Shown here piece by piece: positions 1 to 9,790 of a DNA stretch of 64,000 bases. Both the position numbers and the translations under genes were made by a program. The notes beneath the pieces are model-generated. The model was not told the origin of the DNA. It searched no databases and saw only the letters and a program-made list of their open reading frames with translations. Source of the stretch: Aedes albopictus (lineage: Eukaryota > Arthropoda > Insecta > Diptera > Culicidae); assembly GCF_035046485.1 (NCBI RefSeq), contig NC_085138.1, forward strand, positions 21,678,440 through 21,742,439. The letters are read 5' to 3'. Position 1 is the first letter of the stretch, and every line of letters begins with the position of its first letter.

Positions 1-1301
1 TAAAACAAACTAAAATTGGTTGTTGTTAAATCGTTGCCTTAGCGGGTAGAATCTACAAACCTCCGTTTGGAATTACCTCTGTGTTTGTTGTTTCATTATG
101 ACAGCAGTGCTTTTTGGTAGTTGTTTCAACTGGCACCCAAGGTTTGTTTCAAACAATTTTCAGTTTGAAACAAACATTATAGTTAGTTATATTTACAAAC
201 CAAACGTTTAAAACTACCGCAATGTTTATAGATTTATTTTTCTTTTCTTTTTTGTTATTGAATATACATAATAATTGTTGAATTGAAATTTGTTTATTGA
301 ATATGAAGATTGTTAAGATAGATACATATGCATATGGAATTATAAAACGTCACATCCAAAGAGTTTGTTTACCGCTCCAACAAGAGAACCTTTTCGAGCG
401 GTATTTCTCCAACGTTCTCAAAACAAAACAGAACCTCATCATCGTTCAGCCTTCGGAAGAAAGCGACCTCCGGTAGAAGAAAAGGCTGCGGCCTAATGGC
501 GTAATGTTCCATTGTCCCCTTGTTTCCTGGGGAAGGATGGTTCCTCTAACTTGCAAATCCCTTATGGCTTCTGGTGAATTTTGAGTTTAAGTAGCGGACG
601 TTGCTGCCGGGATAATTATTTAGGCGGCAACTAGTCGTTCTCCTCTACCGCACATTATAATCTAAGAAAGGTTCAAATAAATACAAAATAATTTGTCTGT
701 TTACAGGCCACTAGCAGAATCTTACCTCGAACACTACGATTTGAAGAACGAACGTAAATTAATTTTATATTTTAGTCAATATGTATCATTGGAAGAATAA
801 ATTAACTTCCGGAGAAAAACTCAGACAACTTACAATGTTTCGATCTCGGTTTTGATTGAGTCAAAATTTGGTGCACATTAAAGAAAACGCAGGTGCCGAA
901 ACTGAGCTGTTGAACAAACCATACCTTTAGTTTGTTTTGCCAGGTTTCAAACTAAATTGTTGGTTGTTTCTTCTCCAAACAAAATATCGGTTAAAATTAA
1001 CTGCCCAATTTGTTGAAATAACTTTATATGTTACCTACTTCATTTCAAAGGAAACAACCCGTTTATTAGTAAACTCAAACCGTACCTTTGGTAGAAATTA
1101 CGAAGTTTTCGATTTAAGTCAACCAATTTAGTAGTTGTTTTTCTGTATTACATGGTAGTAGAAACAACTGATAATCCGGTTTGTTTCAAATTGCATTCGT
1201 GGATCGAAAACAACAAAAGTTCATTTCAAAACAACTATTTCTCCAGTTTATAATTCAACAAACGTATTAGTTGAATCAAACTGGATTGATTTTTCTCCGT
1301 G
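1..1301. mobile_element. Right part of a CACGGAG-terminated non-autonomous DNA element, cut by the window start
   Basis: The right end reads TTTTTCTCCGTG at 1290-1301. The 350 bases before it, rich in TTGAATCAAACT, AAACAACT and GTTTCAAA words, closely match the right end of the complete element at 59222-60510. The left end lies outside the window. The interior (about 360-660) does not look like the interior of the sibling. The base after the terminus is not TA, unlike the sibling, so the right junction may have been altered. No transposase is visible. Family assignment is by shared termini only. Confidence 0.6.
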
Positions 1302-1302
1302 T

Positions 1303-1482
1303 TGTGGCATCGCCAAAATAATAGCCTATTTCTTCATTTACCTGAGGGAAAAGGAAGGAAATAAGGATGGCGATAAGGACAAGTAGGGAAATAGGAAAAA
1401 TACACTGAAAGAGGGTATAAGCGTGCCACAATGGGTTCAAACAGCGCCCTGAAAAGGGCACTGTAATAACGCATAAAGCGAA
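1303..1482 (-). repeat. Interspersed repeat, sibling of 33825-33997
   Basis: The reverse complement matches 33825-33997 over most of its length. Shared words include TTTTCAGGGCGCTGTTTGAA and CCCTCAGGTAAATGA, and both end at GGCGATG. I see no coding potential and cannot name the family. It may be the untranslated end of a LINE. Confidence 0.5.
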
Positions 1483-1560
1483 AGAGAGCCTAAAGCTCTT
1501 TACCACAGCGGGTTAAGAACAACAGAAGATCCTAAATATTCAGGGGTCTGAAGTCAGTTT

Positions 1561-1735
1561 CACGTAAGGGCACCTACTCACGATTTCGAGGGCACAAATC
1601 TCTTCGTAAACAAAAGCAGCGCACCTGATCTTATTTTAAGCTTGTTACGAGTGAGCAAGAACAGAATAATGAAATGCCCTGATGTGTGAAGCTTGCTTCT
1701 TGAGATTTGTGCGTTTGAAGTTCTGATGCACTGTT
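1561..1735. repeat. Short interspersed element related to the one at 40299-40520
   Basis: The order of words CACCTACTCACG, TTCGTAAACAAA, GAGTGAGCAA, CAGAATAA and AGATTTGTGC is the same as in 40299-40520, where that sequence is bounded by TTAA duplications. Exact ends are not clear here. It separates the repeat at 1303-1482 from the LINE fragment to its right. Confidence 0.4.
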
Positions 1736-1739
1736 GAAG

Positions 1740-2735
1740 CGGGATTCAAAGACGTTTGTTCTTAATAAGTGTTTAAGCACCTCGATCCTTTGCAGATGGC
1801 CTAACTTTGATTGGATCGTTCTCATTTCGCCCTTTTGCCACCACACAAGACATCCATAGGCCAATATTGGCCGAACAACAGTTGTGTAGATCCAAGCTCT
1901 TTGCTTCTTGATACGACGCACGACCCACTTTCGGAATAAACTTTACAGAAATATTCCGCCAGGATTTGGGAATATACCCTGTAGCAAAACTGCAAACGAG
2001 TAGTTGTTTCAAAACATGTTTGAAATGATCAAATCCCTTCTGAAGCAAAATAGGATAAATCCCATCTGCCCCAGGAGATTTGAAAGGAGCAAAGCTATCA
2101 AGTGCCCATTCAATCGATTCTAAAGTTATGATACTCCGAGCCGAAGAATCATAACTACAAGAAAAGACATCAGGTTCATCCGAAAATGTAATATCCACAC
2201 ATCCGGAGAAGTGTGTACTGAATAAACATTCCAGAACTTCCTCATCAGAGGAAGTGAAAACACCATTTGGTAAACGAAGTTCGTTCACTTGGAAATGCTT
2301 AGATTTTGCAAGAATTTTGTTCAACCGACTGGCTTCACTCAGACTGGAAACATTTTTACAAAGGTTTTTCCAGCCGGATCGTTCAGCAGACCGAAGAGCT
2401 TTCTGGTAGGCCTTGCTAGCCGACCTGAAAGCCTCCGAACCAGCCGAACGTCGTCTGTTCCAACTCTTTCTACATTGTTTCCTGAGCTTTGTCAGTTCAG
2501 GGTTCCACCAAGGGGTTCCTCTTGTGGTCTTCACAGACCGCAAAGGGCAAGCTTCTTCAAAAGCCTTTCATGATGAAGGCCGTTGTAGTATCATCAACGG
2601 CATCATCTAAATCACTTGGATTGTCAATGGATGGTGAGTATCCATGAAATTTGGCTGCAACCAAATCGGTAAAAAGATCCCATACCGACTTTTCGAACCC
2701 TCTAATCAGAATACCCTCTTCGAATGAGTGTTATC
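1740..2735 (-). pseudogene. LOA-type (Lian-like) non-LTR retrotransposon fragment with the RT core deleted
   Basis: Minus-strand reading frames show the usual linker between endonuclease and reverse transcriptase (TPWWNPELTKLRKQCRK), the start of RT (KSPGADGIYPILLQ, then WRNISVKFIPKVGR) and then jump to the region after RT (AWIYTTVVRPILAYGCLVWW). The RT middle, including the catalytic YxDD box, is missing. At about 1920-1945 the same bases read as VGRASYQEAK in one frame and as VRRIKKQRAW in the next, so the deletion joint also shifts the frame. A second frame break lies near 2560-2575, since the upstream part (TDLVAAKFHGYSPS) is in another frame. The endonuclease and the true 3' end are absent. 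LOA/Lian is my best family call from these motifs; the copy is dead. Confidence 0.7.
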
Positions 2736-2764
2736 AGTTTCGTACCTTTTAATTCCGCCCTATG

Positions 2765-3090
2765 TTGCTTATCTATTGACAGATACGCGTATTACGACTA
2801 ATCAACAGTAGTATACGCCACAATACTCGGTTTGTGGCTGCCGCTCTCCATCCTCGGTCGCGCCCAATGCTCGCCAAGTCACGCTCCACCTGGTCCGCCC
2901 ATCGTGCTCTCTGCGCTCCACGCCTTCTTGTGCCAAACGGATCAGTTGCAAACACCAGCTTTGCAGGATTGTTGTCCGACATTCTTGCAACATGCCCTGC
3001 CCACCGTATCCTTCCGGCTTTGGCCACCTTCTGGATGCTGGGTTCACCGTAAAGTGCAGTGAGTTCGTGGTTCCCCAGACAACCAATAAT
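2765..3090 (-). pseudogene. RTE-type LINE, 3' end of the coding region (first part of a split copy)
   Basis: The minus strand encodes the C-terminal part seen in many insect RTE-like elements: GEPSIQKVAKAGRIRWAGHV, then GTRRRGAQRARWADQVERDL, then WRAAATNRVLWRILL. It continues the copy at 3818-4325, which breaks off just after the WRRRM motif. The two parts are separated by a palindromic MITE carrying a hAT-like insertion. There is no intact ORF. Confidence 0.7.
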
Positions 3091-3817
3091 CGTATAACAT
3101 GTTGCATAAGATGATAATGTGGAGCAGAGCGTTAATGATTAATCATAAATTTAATCATGATTAATGATTAATGATTAAGATTAATCAAAAATCAGTAATC
3201 ATAATCACCAAAATTTCTCATTTAATCATTAATCATTAATCTTAATCACACTGACTTCGCAATTTAATCATTAATCAGTAATCATAATCATAAGAAAAAA
3301 AATAATCAATCATTAATCATTCATCACCAAAAATTTTTCACCATATAAAATATATGATCCAATTTGAATTGGTTCAAATGCTGTTCTTCTTGATTATTTT
3401 TTCAATAATCTCCCAGACAGAGTTACCTTTTACTTTTGGAACTTCAAAAATATTTTAAACAATAATTATATTTTAATCATTTCCTGTTTTTTGTGATTGA
3501 TTAATCATGATTAATCATGATTTTTAATCAATGAGCCATTTTTAATCATTAATCATAATCAATAATCACAGATAAAATCAATTTTAATCATTAATCATAA
3601 TCATTAATCATCCCAAAAATCAAATTAATCATTAATCATAATCAATAATCACCGAAATTTGAATTTTAATCACCAATGATTAATCATGATTAAAATATTT
3701 GTTAATCATGAACGCTCTGATGTGGAGGCCATATGCGTGCATGCCTCCATTTAGGCGCATGTAAAATGTACGCATATCGCCTCCACTTTAACATCTTATA
3801 CAACATCTCAAACGATC
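3091..3817. mobile_element. Palindromic MITE inserted in the RTE copy, itself interrupted
   Basis: Outside the inner element (3125-3719) the remaining bases form inverted arms. The left arm GCATAAGATGATAATGTGGA and the complement of the right arm (GTATAAGATGTTAAAGTGGA) differ at only a few positions, and the arms continue through GGC and ATATGCGT. The small centre holds GCATGCCTCC and GCGCATGTAAA. The ends are placed within about 10 bases. Confidence 0.6.
3125..3719. mobile_element. hAT-like non-autonomous element with internal TTAATCAT arrays and 8-bp TSD
   Basis: The ends are CAGAGCGTTAATGATTAATC on the left and TTAATCATGAACGCTCTG on the right, which are inverted copies of CAGAGCGTTnATGATTAA. 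The exact 8-base repeat ATGTGGAG flanks it at 3117-3124 and 3720-3727, as expected of hAT or related transposases. The interior is made of many copies of TTAATCAT, TTAATCATTAATCA and close variants in both orientations. No ORF is present. Confidence 0.85.
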
Positions 3818-4325
3818 ACCGGTTGACTGGGTCATTCTTCTCCGCCACACACTGTTCTCCTGCACACCACCAAAGACCGCCCTTAGCACGCGTCGCTCGA
3901 AAACTCCGAGTGCTTGAAGGTCCTCCTCGAGCATGGTCCATGTCTCGTGCCCGTAGAGGACCACCGGTCTTATTAGCGATTTGTACATGGTGCATTTGGT
4001 GCGTGGGTGAATCTTTTTCGATCGCAGTTTCTTCTGGAGCCCGTAGTAGGCCCGACTTCCGTTGATGATGCGCCTCCGAATTTCACGGCTCACGTTGTTG
4101 TCAGCCGTCAGTAAGGATCCGAGGTAGATAAATTCCTCCACCACCTCAAAAGTATCTCCGTCTATCGTAACATTACTACCCAGACGGATCCGGTCGTGTT
4201 CGATTCCGCCTACCAGCATGTACTTTGTTTTTGAGGCATTCACCACCAGTCCGACCTTTGCTGCTTCGCGTTTCAGGCGGGTGTACAGCTCCGTTACCGT
4301 TCCAAATGTTCTGGCGATAATGTAA
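3818..4325 (-). pseudogene. RTE-type LINE, C-terminal RT region (second part of the split copy)
   Basis: The minus strand reads NASKTKYMLVGG, then EFIYLGSLLTADNNVSREIR, then LYGHETWTMLEEDLQALGVF and VLRAVFGGVQENSVWRRRM. These are the standard RTE-type motifs after the RT palm. Coding sequence stops at the MITE boundary near 3830 and resumes beyond it at 3075. Upstream of 4325 the element is cut by unrelated repeat sequence starting ACTTACCTTACCTTACCGG. Confidence 0.7.
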
Positions 4326-4799
4326 CTTACCTTACCTTACCGGTCAGGCTAAGGCCGGGGTGGCCTCTGCTGCAGTGATGGAATTACTCTCATCATGAAG
4401 CAATTCGCGAGTGTAAAGCCAACATAAGGCTTACTCACGAATCCGAGAGTAAACAGTGTGTGAGTTTATTCGCACCCGCCTGCTTCGTGAGTAAGAAGCA
4501 AAACAAAAACAGAAACACTCATGAGTTTTTATTCGTGAAGAACTAGTGGAGGTGCGGGAAGTGCATTTTATTGTGGTTATAATAGGTTATAATAGCAAAT
4601 CCAGTGATTATCCAACATAAACTAATGCTTTATGCTACATTGTTCCTGAAAAGCAGCACAGCCAGTCGTTATTCGTCAAAATGCAAAAACACTCGCGAAG
4701 CTTCGCGAATCACATGCGAGTGCTTGCCAGCTTCGTTTACTCATGAATAAAGAAGTGCGAGTATTCTCGAGCCCCTGTTGTTCACGAGTATGTTTGTTT
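4326..4799. repeat. Repeat-rich spacer, no gene
   Basis: The segment opens with a CTTACCTTACCTTACC run followed by GGTCAGGCTAAGGCCGGGG. From 4390 to 4790 it holds many scattered, partly inverted copies of ACTCACGAAT, GCGAGTG and ACTCATGAA words, including CGCGAAGCTTCGCG. This dispersed-motif pattern is like the inside of a non-autonomous hAT or MITE, but I could not fix the ends. Confidence 0.35.
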
Positions 4800-5210
4800 T
4801 GGTTTATGTCTGCTCAGCTGCAATCTTCATCATTTTCCATCTCTGCTCTGCTGTACATAGTAGCCGCCTCCATTCCACTCGGTCCATGACTGTTTATCTC
4901 CAGTTCCACACTCTGCCTAGGGTCCGCAGATTGTCCTCCACTTGGTCGACCCACCTAGGGGCTGTTCATAAACCACGTAGACCAAAATTTGGTCATCTCA
5001 GACCCCCCCCCTCCCCCCTCGTAGACTTTTGTCCATACAAAAATTTTGAAATTTGTATGGAGCGTAGACTTTGGCCAGACCCCCCCTCCCCCTAAAAAAG
5101 TCTACGTGGTTTATGAACGGCCCCCTAGCTCGCTGCGCTCCACGTCTTCTTGTACAGGTCGGATGACTCTCGAGAACCATTTTAGTCGGGGAGCGATTCC
5201 AAGCAACAGC
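4800..5210 (-). pseudogene. RTE-type LINE 3' coding fragment interrupted by a small TIR element
   Basis: Leaving out the insertion at 4959-5123, the minus strand reads HPTCTRRRGAQRARG, WVDQVEDNLRTLGR and VMDRVEWRRLLCT. This is the end of the RTE-type protein, of a different subfamily from the copy at 2765-4325. An in-frame stop precedes TVMDRVEW. It could be the missing 3' part of the minus-strand copy at 8046-9347, displaced by the composite at 5252-8035; that link is inference. Confidence 0.55.
4959..5123. mobile_element. 165-bp TIR element (MITE) with 5-bp TSD
   Basis: The left end GGGCTGTTCATAAACCACGT and the inverted right end GGGCCGTTCATAAACCACGT differ at one base, and the match continues through AGAC. 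CCTAG is repeated on both sides (4954-4958 and 5124-5128). Removing the insert rejoins the LINE as CACCTAGCTCGC. The interior carries two long C-rich runs (CCCCCCCCTCCCCCC and CCCCCCTCCCCC). There is no ORF. Confidence 0.8.
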
Positions 5211-5417
5211 ATCAAAATTAAGGAAATTTTTTAATTCATGATTTTCTATTGAACTGAAACATTGCACAGTTTTTCAGTTCCATCTAAATAGCCATTTTTC
5301 GATATCAAATTTTTATTTTGAATCACGACTAACTTTTCAACAGGGTGTATGTGAAAATGGTTCAAAATATTCAAAAATCTGCACAGCGGTTCGTTCGATT
5401 GCTATGAATTTTTCAGC

Positions 5418-6035
5418 AAAGTTAGATAACTAAATGGTGATTCCTAAGAAAATATACACTGTGAAAAAAAATCTTTTTTAACATGAAAAAATATAATTTT
5501 TGGCACAAAAATTCAAATATCTCAAAACCCTATCTTTTTACCAACGTAATTTTTTTAGGGAAGACGGTCCATTGTATAAGCAATCTACCATAAAAATTTG
5601 GTGATGGTAAACTAATAAACAAAAAAGTTATAACATTTCAAACATTTCACAATTTTCACATTTGGTAAATATTTTTTTCTGTGTAAATTATTTCGGTCAG
5701 AAATCGCAGTTTGATGCTAATTTTATTGTTCAGCAAAGTTAGATAACTAAATGGTGATTCCTATGAAAATTTACACTGTGAAAAAAAATCTTTTTTCACA
5801 TTAAAAAATATAATTTTTGTCACAAAAACTCAAATATCTCAAAACCCTATCTTTTTACCAACGTATTTTTTTAGGGAAAACGGTCCATTGTATTATAAAA
5901 ATTTGGTGATGATAAACTAATAAACAAAAAAGTTATGACAATTCAAACATTTCACAATTTTCACATTTAGTAATATTTTTTTTAGTGTAAATTATTTCGG
6001 CCGGAAATCGCAGTTTGATGCTCATTTTATTGTTA
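5418..6035 (+). repeat. Two tandem copies of a roughly 310-bp unit
   Basis: Both units start CAGCAAAGTTAGATAACTAA (5418 and 5731) and run through TCAAATATCTCAAAACCCTA, TTGGTGATGATAAACTAAT and AAATCGCAGTTTGATGCT. A third, inverted, copy sits at about 7550-7860. Units differ by scattered substitutions and short indels. Confidence 0.7.
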
Positions 6036-6091
6036 ATGGCCTTGCGTGAGTAAAACAAGCTGTTTTTATTATGTATTATGTATATTATATA

Positions 6092-6373
6092 GGGCCCATA
6101 TAGGCCCGAGGCGGTAAACGCACGGGTATTCAGCATGACCATGCTGAGGGTGACGGGTTCGATTCCCGGTCGGTCCAGGATCTTTTCGTAAAGGAAATTT
6201 CCTTGACTTCCTTGGGCATAGAGTATCTTTGTGCCTGCCACACGATATACGCATGCAAAATGGTCATTGGCAGAGGGAGCTCTCAGTTAATAACTGTGGA
6301 AGTGCTCATAGAACACTAAGCTGAGAAGCAGGCTTTGTCCCAATGAGGACGTTACGCCAAGAAGAGAGAGAGT
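6092..6373 (+). mobile_element. tRNA-derived SINE, Feilai-like
   Basis: There is a clear RNA polymerase III promoter: an A-box-like segment around GCCCGAGGCGGTAAACGC (6113-6122) and a B box GGTTCGATTCCCGG (6158-6171). A tRNA-unrelated body follows, containing AACTGTGGAAGTGCTCATAG and GAGAAGCAGGCTTTGTCCC, and it ends in a GA-rich tail. The same body occurs at 31520-31736 and 33546-33809. The Feilai name is from memory of Aedes SINEs. Confidence 0.75.
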
Positions 6374-6399
6374 ATATTATATGTACAGTAATGTTCCGA

Positions 6400-7550
6400 T
6401 TTCATCACGCCCTCCGCGCATTAGTCGTTTATTCATTAATTTGCTGTTACATTTGAGGACAACTGTTTTCCCTCTTCTTCAAGATGGGTATTCAGCGTGT
6501 TTTGCAACGTTAAAAATATTGAAATGGGTATAGATGTTGAAGGATATTTCAAAGCATTATTGAAAAGGGGCGTGATTAAATTGTTTAAACAGATGTCGCT
6601 GATGGTACGGTGGCATGACTCTCTGCACTTAGCACTTCTGGCAATTTCTCAGTTGTTGTCGTTTTCGAACTTCCTGCGCTCTGCTTTACCGATGATATAC
6701 AGTTGGTTCGTTTGTCAAAGTCTAGACGGCAGGACGTGCGAATGCGTAAATTTGTATTCAATGTGGACATTTGGGCATAACCAGTCTCTTTCAGTTTATC
6801 TATGGTGCTTTCGGTGAGATTTCGTAACGCTTATGAACATTTTTTTTCATCAAACGGTCTACAAGAGAGCGTTGAGTTGAAGACCTTTGGAAAAGCGACT
6901 GTTCATGTTGTTCGTTAGATTATAATAAACAAAATCACTTATTAGTTTTTATTGACTAGTTTGGTGTTGTTTGCTTGGCTGAAAAAAAAATACTATAAAA
7001 TTTTTAATATCCATAGCGGTAGTATTTTTTTGCTTTTTCGTGAGCATTGTCATGGTATGTATACAGACAAACAAACGTAACACTGACGAAATTTTCATTG
7101 ACCACGCCTTTAACGATCACTTTGAATCTTGGTTGTGTCTTTCATAGCCAGAAGAGCGCCCATCGTTTTTCTTTGCGTTTGACGCTTCACACTAGCGCCT
7201 TCTGATGACGATATTGCACAACGCAGTGTTTCGTGAAACATTTCCACCAGGTGGTGGTAGTGTGAACTGGGCGATGGATTTTCACGAAAATTGTTCTAGG
7301 CGTTTCGTCTGTTTGTCTGTGGTATGTACCTCTCATGCATTTGTTGTTGTTGAAGTTACTCGCATTCTTCCGATCATAAAGTATGTTCTCTAAGAGGTAT
7401 TTTTTTTGCAGATAAACTAGACGTATACGCGTATTTTTGATCACAAGACTGGATCGCGTCTAAGTTTCAAATAGTAATTATGAATAATCAAACAAAAATA
7501 TCATGAAAACAACTTGTTTAATTCAGGCGGTAGCTTTTACAATAAAATCA
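6400..7550. other. No gene recognised
   Basis: This 1.1 kb lies between the SINE and the right inverted arm. Reading frames are short and unlike any protein I know. I see no TIR, tRNA-like or satellite structure except short A/T runs. Confidence 0.4.
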
Positions 7551-8045
7551 GCATCAAAATATAATTCTCGAAATAATTTACACAGAAAAAAATTTTTTTT
7601 TTGTTACTAAATGTTGAAATTGTGAAGTGTTTGAAATGTCATAACTTTTTTGTTTATCAGTTTACCATCACCAAAATTTTATGGTAGATAGCTGATATAA
7701 TGGGCCATTTCCCCTAAAAAATTGACGTTGGTAAAAAGATAGGGTTTTGAGATATTTTAGTTTTTGTGACAAAGATCATATTTTTTTAAAGTAAAAAAAT
7801 AAATTTTTTACAGTGTATATTTTCTAAGGAATCATCATTTAGTTATCTAACTTTGCTGAAAAATTCATAACAATCGAACAATCCGTTTTTGCTGTACAGC
7901 TTTTAGAATATTTTTGAACTATTTTCGCATACACCCTTTTGAAAAGTTAGTCGTGAGAGAATATGAAGGTTTAATATCGAAAAATGGCGATTTAGATAAA
8001 ATTGAAAAACTGGGCAAAGTTTCAGATATTTTTGAAATGGTCGCT

Positions 8046-9347
8046 CAGGATCGACTGACATGACCCCGTGGAATTCCTCCGGGTTGCTATCCGACATCCT
8101 GATGACGTGACCCGCCCACCGTAGCCTCCCGATTTTCGCGGTATGGACGACGGTTGGTTCTCTTAGCAGCTGATGCAGCTCGTGGTTCATTCGCCTTCTC
8201 CAAGTCCCGTCTTCCATCTGCACTCCGCCGTAGATGGTACGCAACACCTTCCGTTCGAAAACTCCAAGGGCGCGTTGGTCCTCTGCACGTAGGGTCCATG
8301 TTTCGTGCCCATAGAGGACGACCGGTCTAATCAACGTTTTGTAGATGGTTAACTTCGTGTTACGGCGAACTTTATTCGATCGTAGAGTTCTGCGGAGTCC
8401 AAAGTAGGCACGATTTCCTGCCACAATGCGCCTCTGAATTTCTCTGCTGGTGTCGTTGTCGGCGGTCACCAGTGAGCCCAAGTACACGAATTCTTCAAAC
8501 GCCTCGATTTCATCACCGTCGATATGAATTCGTGGTGGCGGGCGCGGTGATTCCTCCCTGGAGCCCTTTGCCATCATGTACTTTGTCTTCGACACATTAA
8601 TGACTAATCCGATTCGCCTGGCTTCACTCTTTAGTCGGATGTACGTTTCCGCCATCGTCTCAAATTTACGAGCAATAATATCAATATCATCGGCGAAACC
8701 AAGCAGCTGAACGGACTTCGTAAAAATCGTTCAACTCGTGTTTACCCCCGCTCTCCTAATCACACCCTCTAAAGCAATGTTGAACAGCAAGCACGAAAGA
8801 CCATCACCTTGCCGTAACCCTCTGCGAGATTCGAAGGGACTCGAGAGTGTCCCTGATACTCGAACTACGCACATCACTCGATCCATCGTCGCCTTGATCA
8901 ACCGTATCAGTTTATCCGGGAATTCGTATTCGTGGTGGCGATAATGTACAGCACACAAATTGTTCGAATTTTGTGAAAATCGTTCCCCGGCTGTTGAACC
9001 CGGCTCGTCGCATCACACCTTCCAGGGCGATGTTGAAGAGTAGGCATGAGAGTCGTACTGTCGTATGCCGCTTTGAAGTCGATTAACAGGTGATGCGTTG
9101 GAACCTGGTATTCACGGCATTTCTGGAGGATTTGCCGTACGGTAAAGATCTGGTCCGTTGTCGACCGGCCGTCGGTGAAGCCAGCCTGATAACTTCCCAC
9201 GAACTCATTCGTTTTAGGTGACAGACGACGGAAGATGATCTGGGATAGCACTTTGTAGGCAGCATTCAAAATAGTGATCGCCCTGAAGTTCTCACATTCC
9301 AAATGGTCGCCCTTCTTGTGAATGGGGCAGATTACCCCTTCCTTCCA
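8046..9347 (-). pseudogene. RTE-type LINE, RT domain with a chimeric rearrangement
   Basis: From right to left, the minus strand reads KEGVICPIHKKGD, NFRAITILNAAYKVLSQIIF, AGFTDGRSTTDQIFTVRQIL, THHLLIDFKAAYDS, then a jump. A short second copy of the RT segment around FNIALEG (8950-9050) follows, then RGLRQGDGLSCLLFNIALEG again (about 8760-8840), GFADDIDIIA (catalytic FADD box, about 8685-8715), and YLGSLVTADNDTSREIQRRI to IGRLRWAGHVIRM. An in-frame TGA sits about 12 codons before FADD. The duplicated FNIALEG segment shows that two copies were joined or a local duplication occurred. Confidence 0.75.
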
Positions 9348-9552
9348 TTATTTACATCTATAAAGTAATTTCATTACAAAACAACTACTATGGATGAATA
9401 ATACGCCAAAGTAGTTCAGTTTTGTTTAGTTAATTTAAATTTAGACTGTTTTGGATAAAGCTTTGTTTTTGTCGGCATGTACAGCTGTGCCTTGAAAAAC
9501 TATTTTCCACTGTTGTTGTTTTTTGACCAATTTGTTTCACCCTATGTCTACA

Positions 9553-9790
9553 CTGAACGGCGGCTTGCGGTAATGACCAGCATAAAAATGTTTTTAAATT
9601 TACCATGGCAAAACATGATTATCGACCCACCAACGCTTCTTGTGTGCGTTTTATTTCTTCTCACATCAACCGGTTCAATAGCCGAGTGGTAGCGTGCGAG
9701 CCTGGTGATGTCAAGGTTCTTGGTTCGAATCCGGTTGCCAACAGAAACTTTTTTTAATTGAAAATCGAGTACATGGTAAAATTGAAAACA
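9553..9790 (+). mobile_element. tRNA-like SINE, sibling of 47373-47610
   Basis: A tRNA-like core is present: A box TAGCCGAGTGGTAGCGTGCG (9679-9698) and B box GGTTCGAATCC (9722-9732). The homology to 47373-47610 covers more than 100 bases upstream of the A box (AAAACATGATTATCGACCC, ACGCTTCTTGTGTG) and the tail TTTTTAATTGnAAATCG. The tRNA part is thus in the middle of the repeated unit. It is not a functional tRNA gene, since it lacks a paired acceptor stem. Confidence 0.6.

Larger units (their letters stand above)
5252..8035. mobile_element. Composite bounded by about 490-bp inverted repeats
   Basis: The left arm starts CTGAAACATTGCACAGTTTT and the inverted right arm starts CTGAAACTTTGCCCAGTTTT. 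The arms then match imperfectly through ACGACTAACTTTTCAA, CAGCAAAGTTAGATAACTAA and TCTCAAAACCCTATCTTTTT (on the right: 8035 back to about 7550). The left arm contains a tandem duplication (next entry). Between the arms lie a SINE (6092-6373) and about 1.1 kb of unassigned sequence (6400-7550). It could be one TIR element or two opposite copies of the same repeat; no transposase is seen. Confidence 0.5.

Noticed and set aside
3125..3719. Regular short repeats that might suggest a CRISPR array
   Set aside because: The words are 8-14 bases, irregularly spaced, in both orientations, with no unique spacers, and lie within TIRs and an 8-bp TSD in a eukaryotic genome.
9679..9732. Functional tRNA gene
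   Set aside because: A and B boxes are good but there is no complete acceptor stem, and the same unit with its flanks recurs at 47373-47610, so it is a SINE. The same applies to the tRNA-like parts at 6113-6171, 12945-13020 and 33546-33809.
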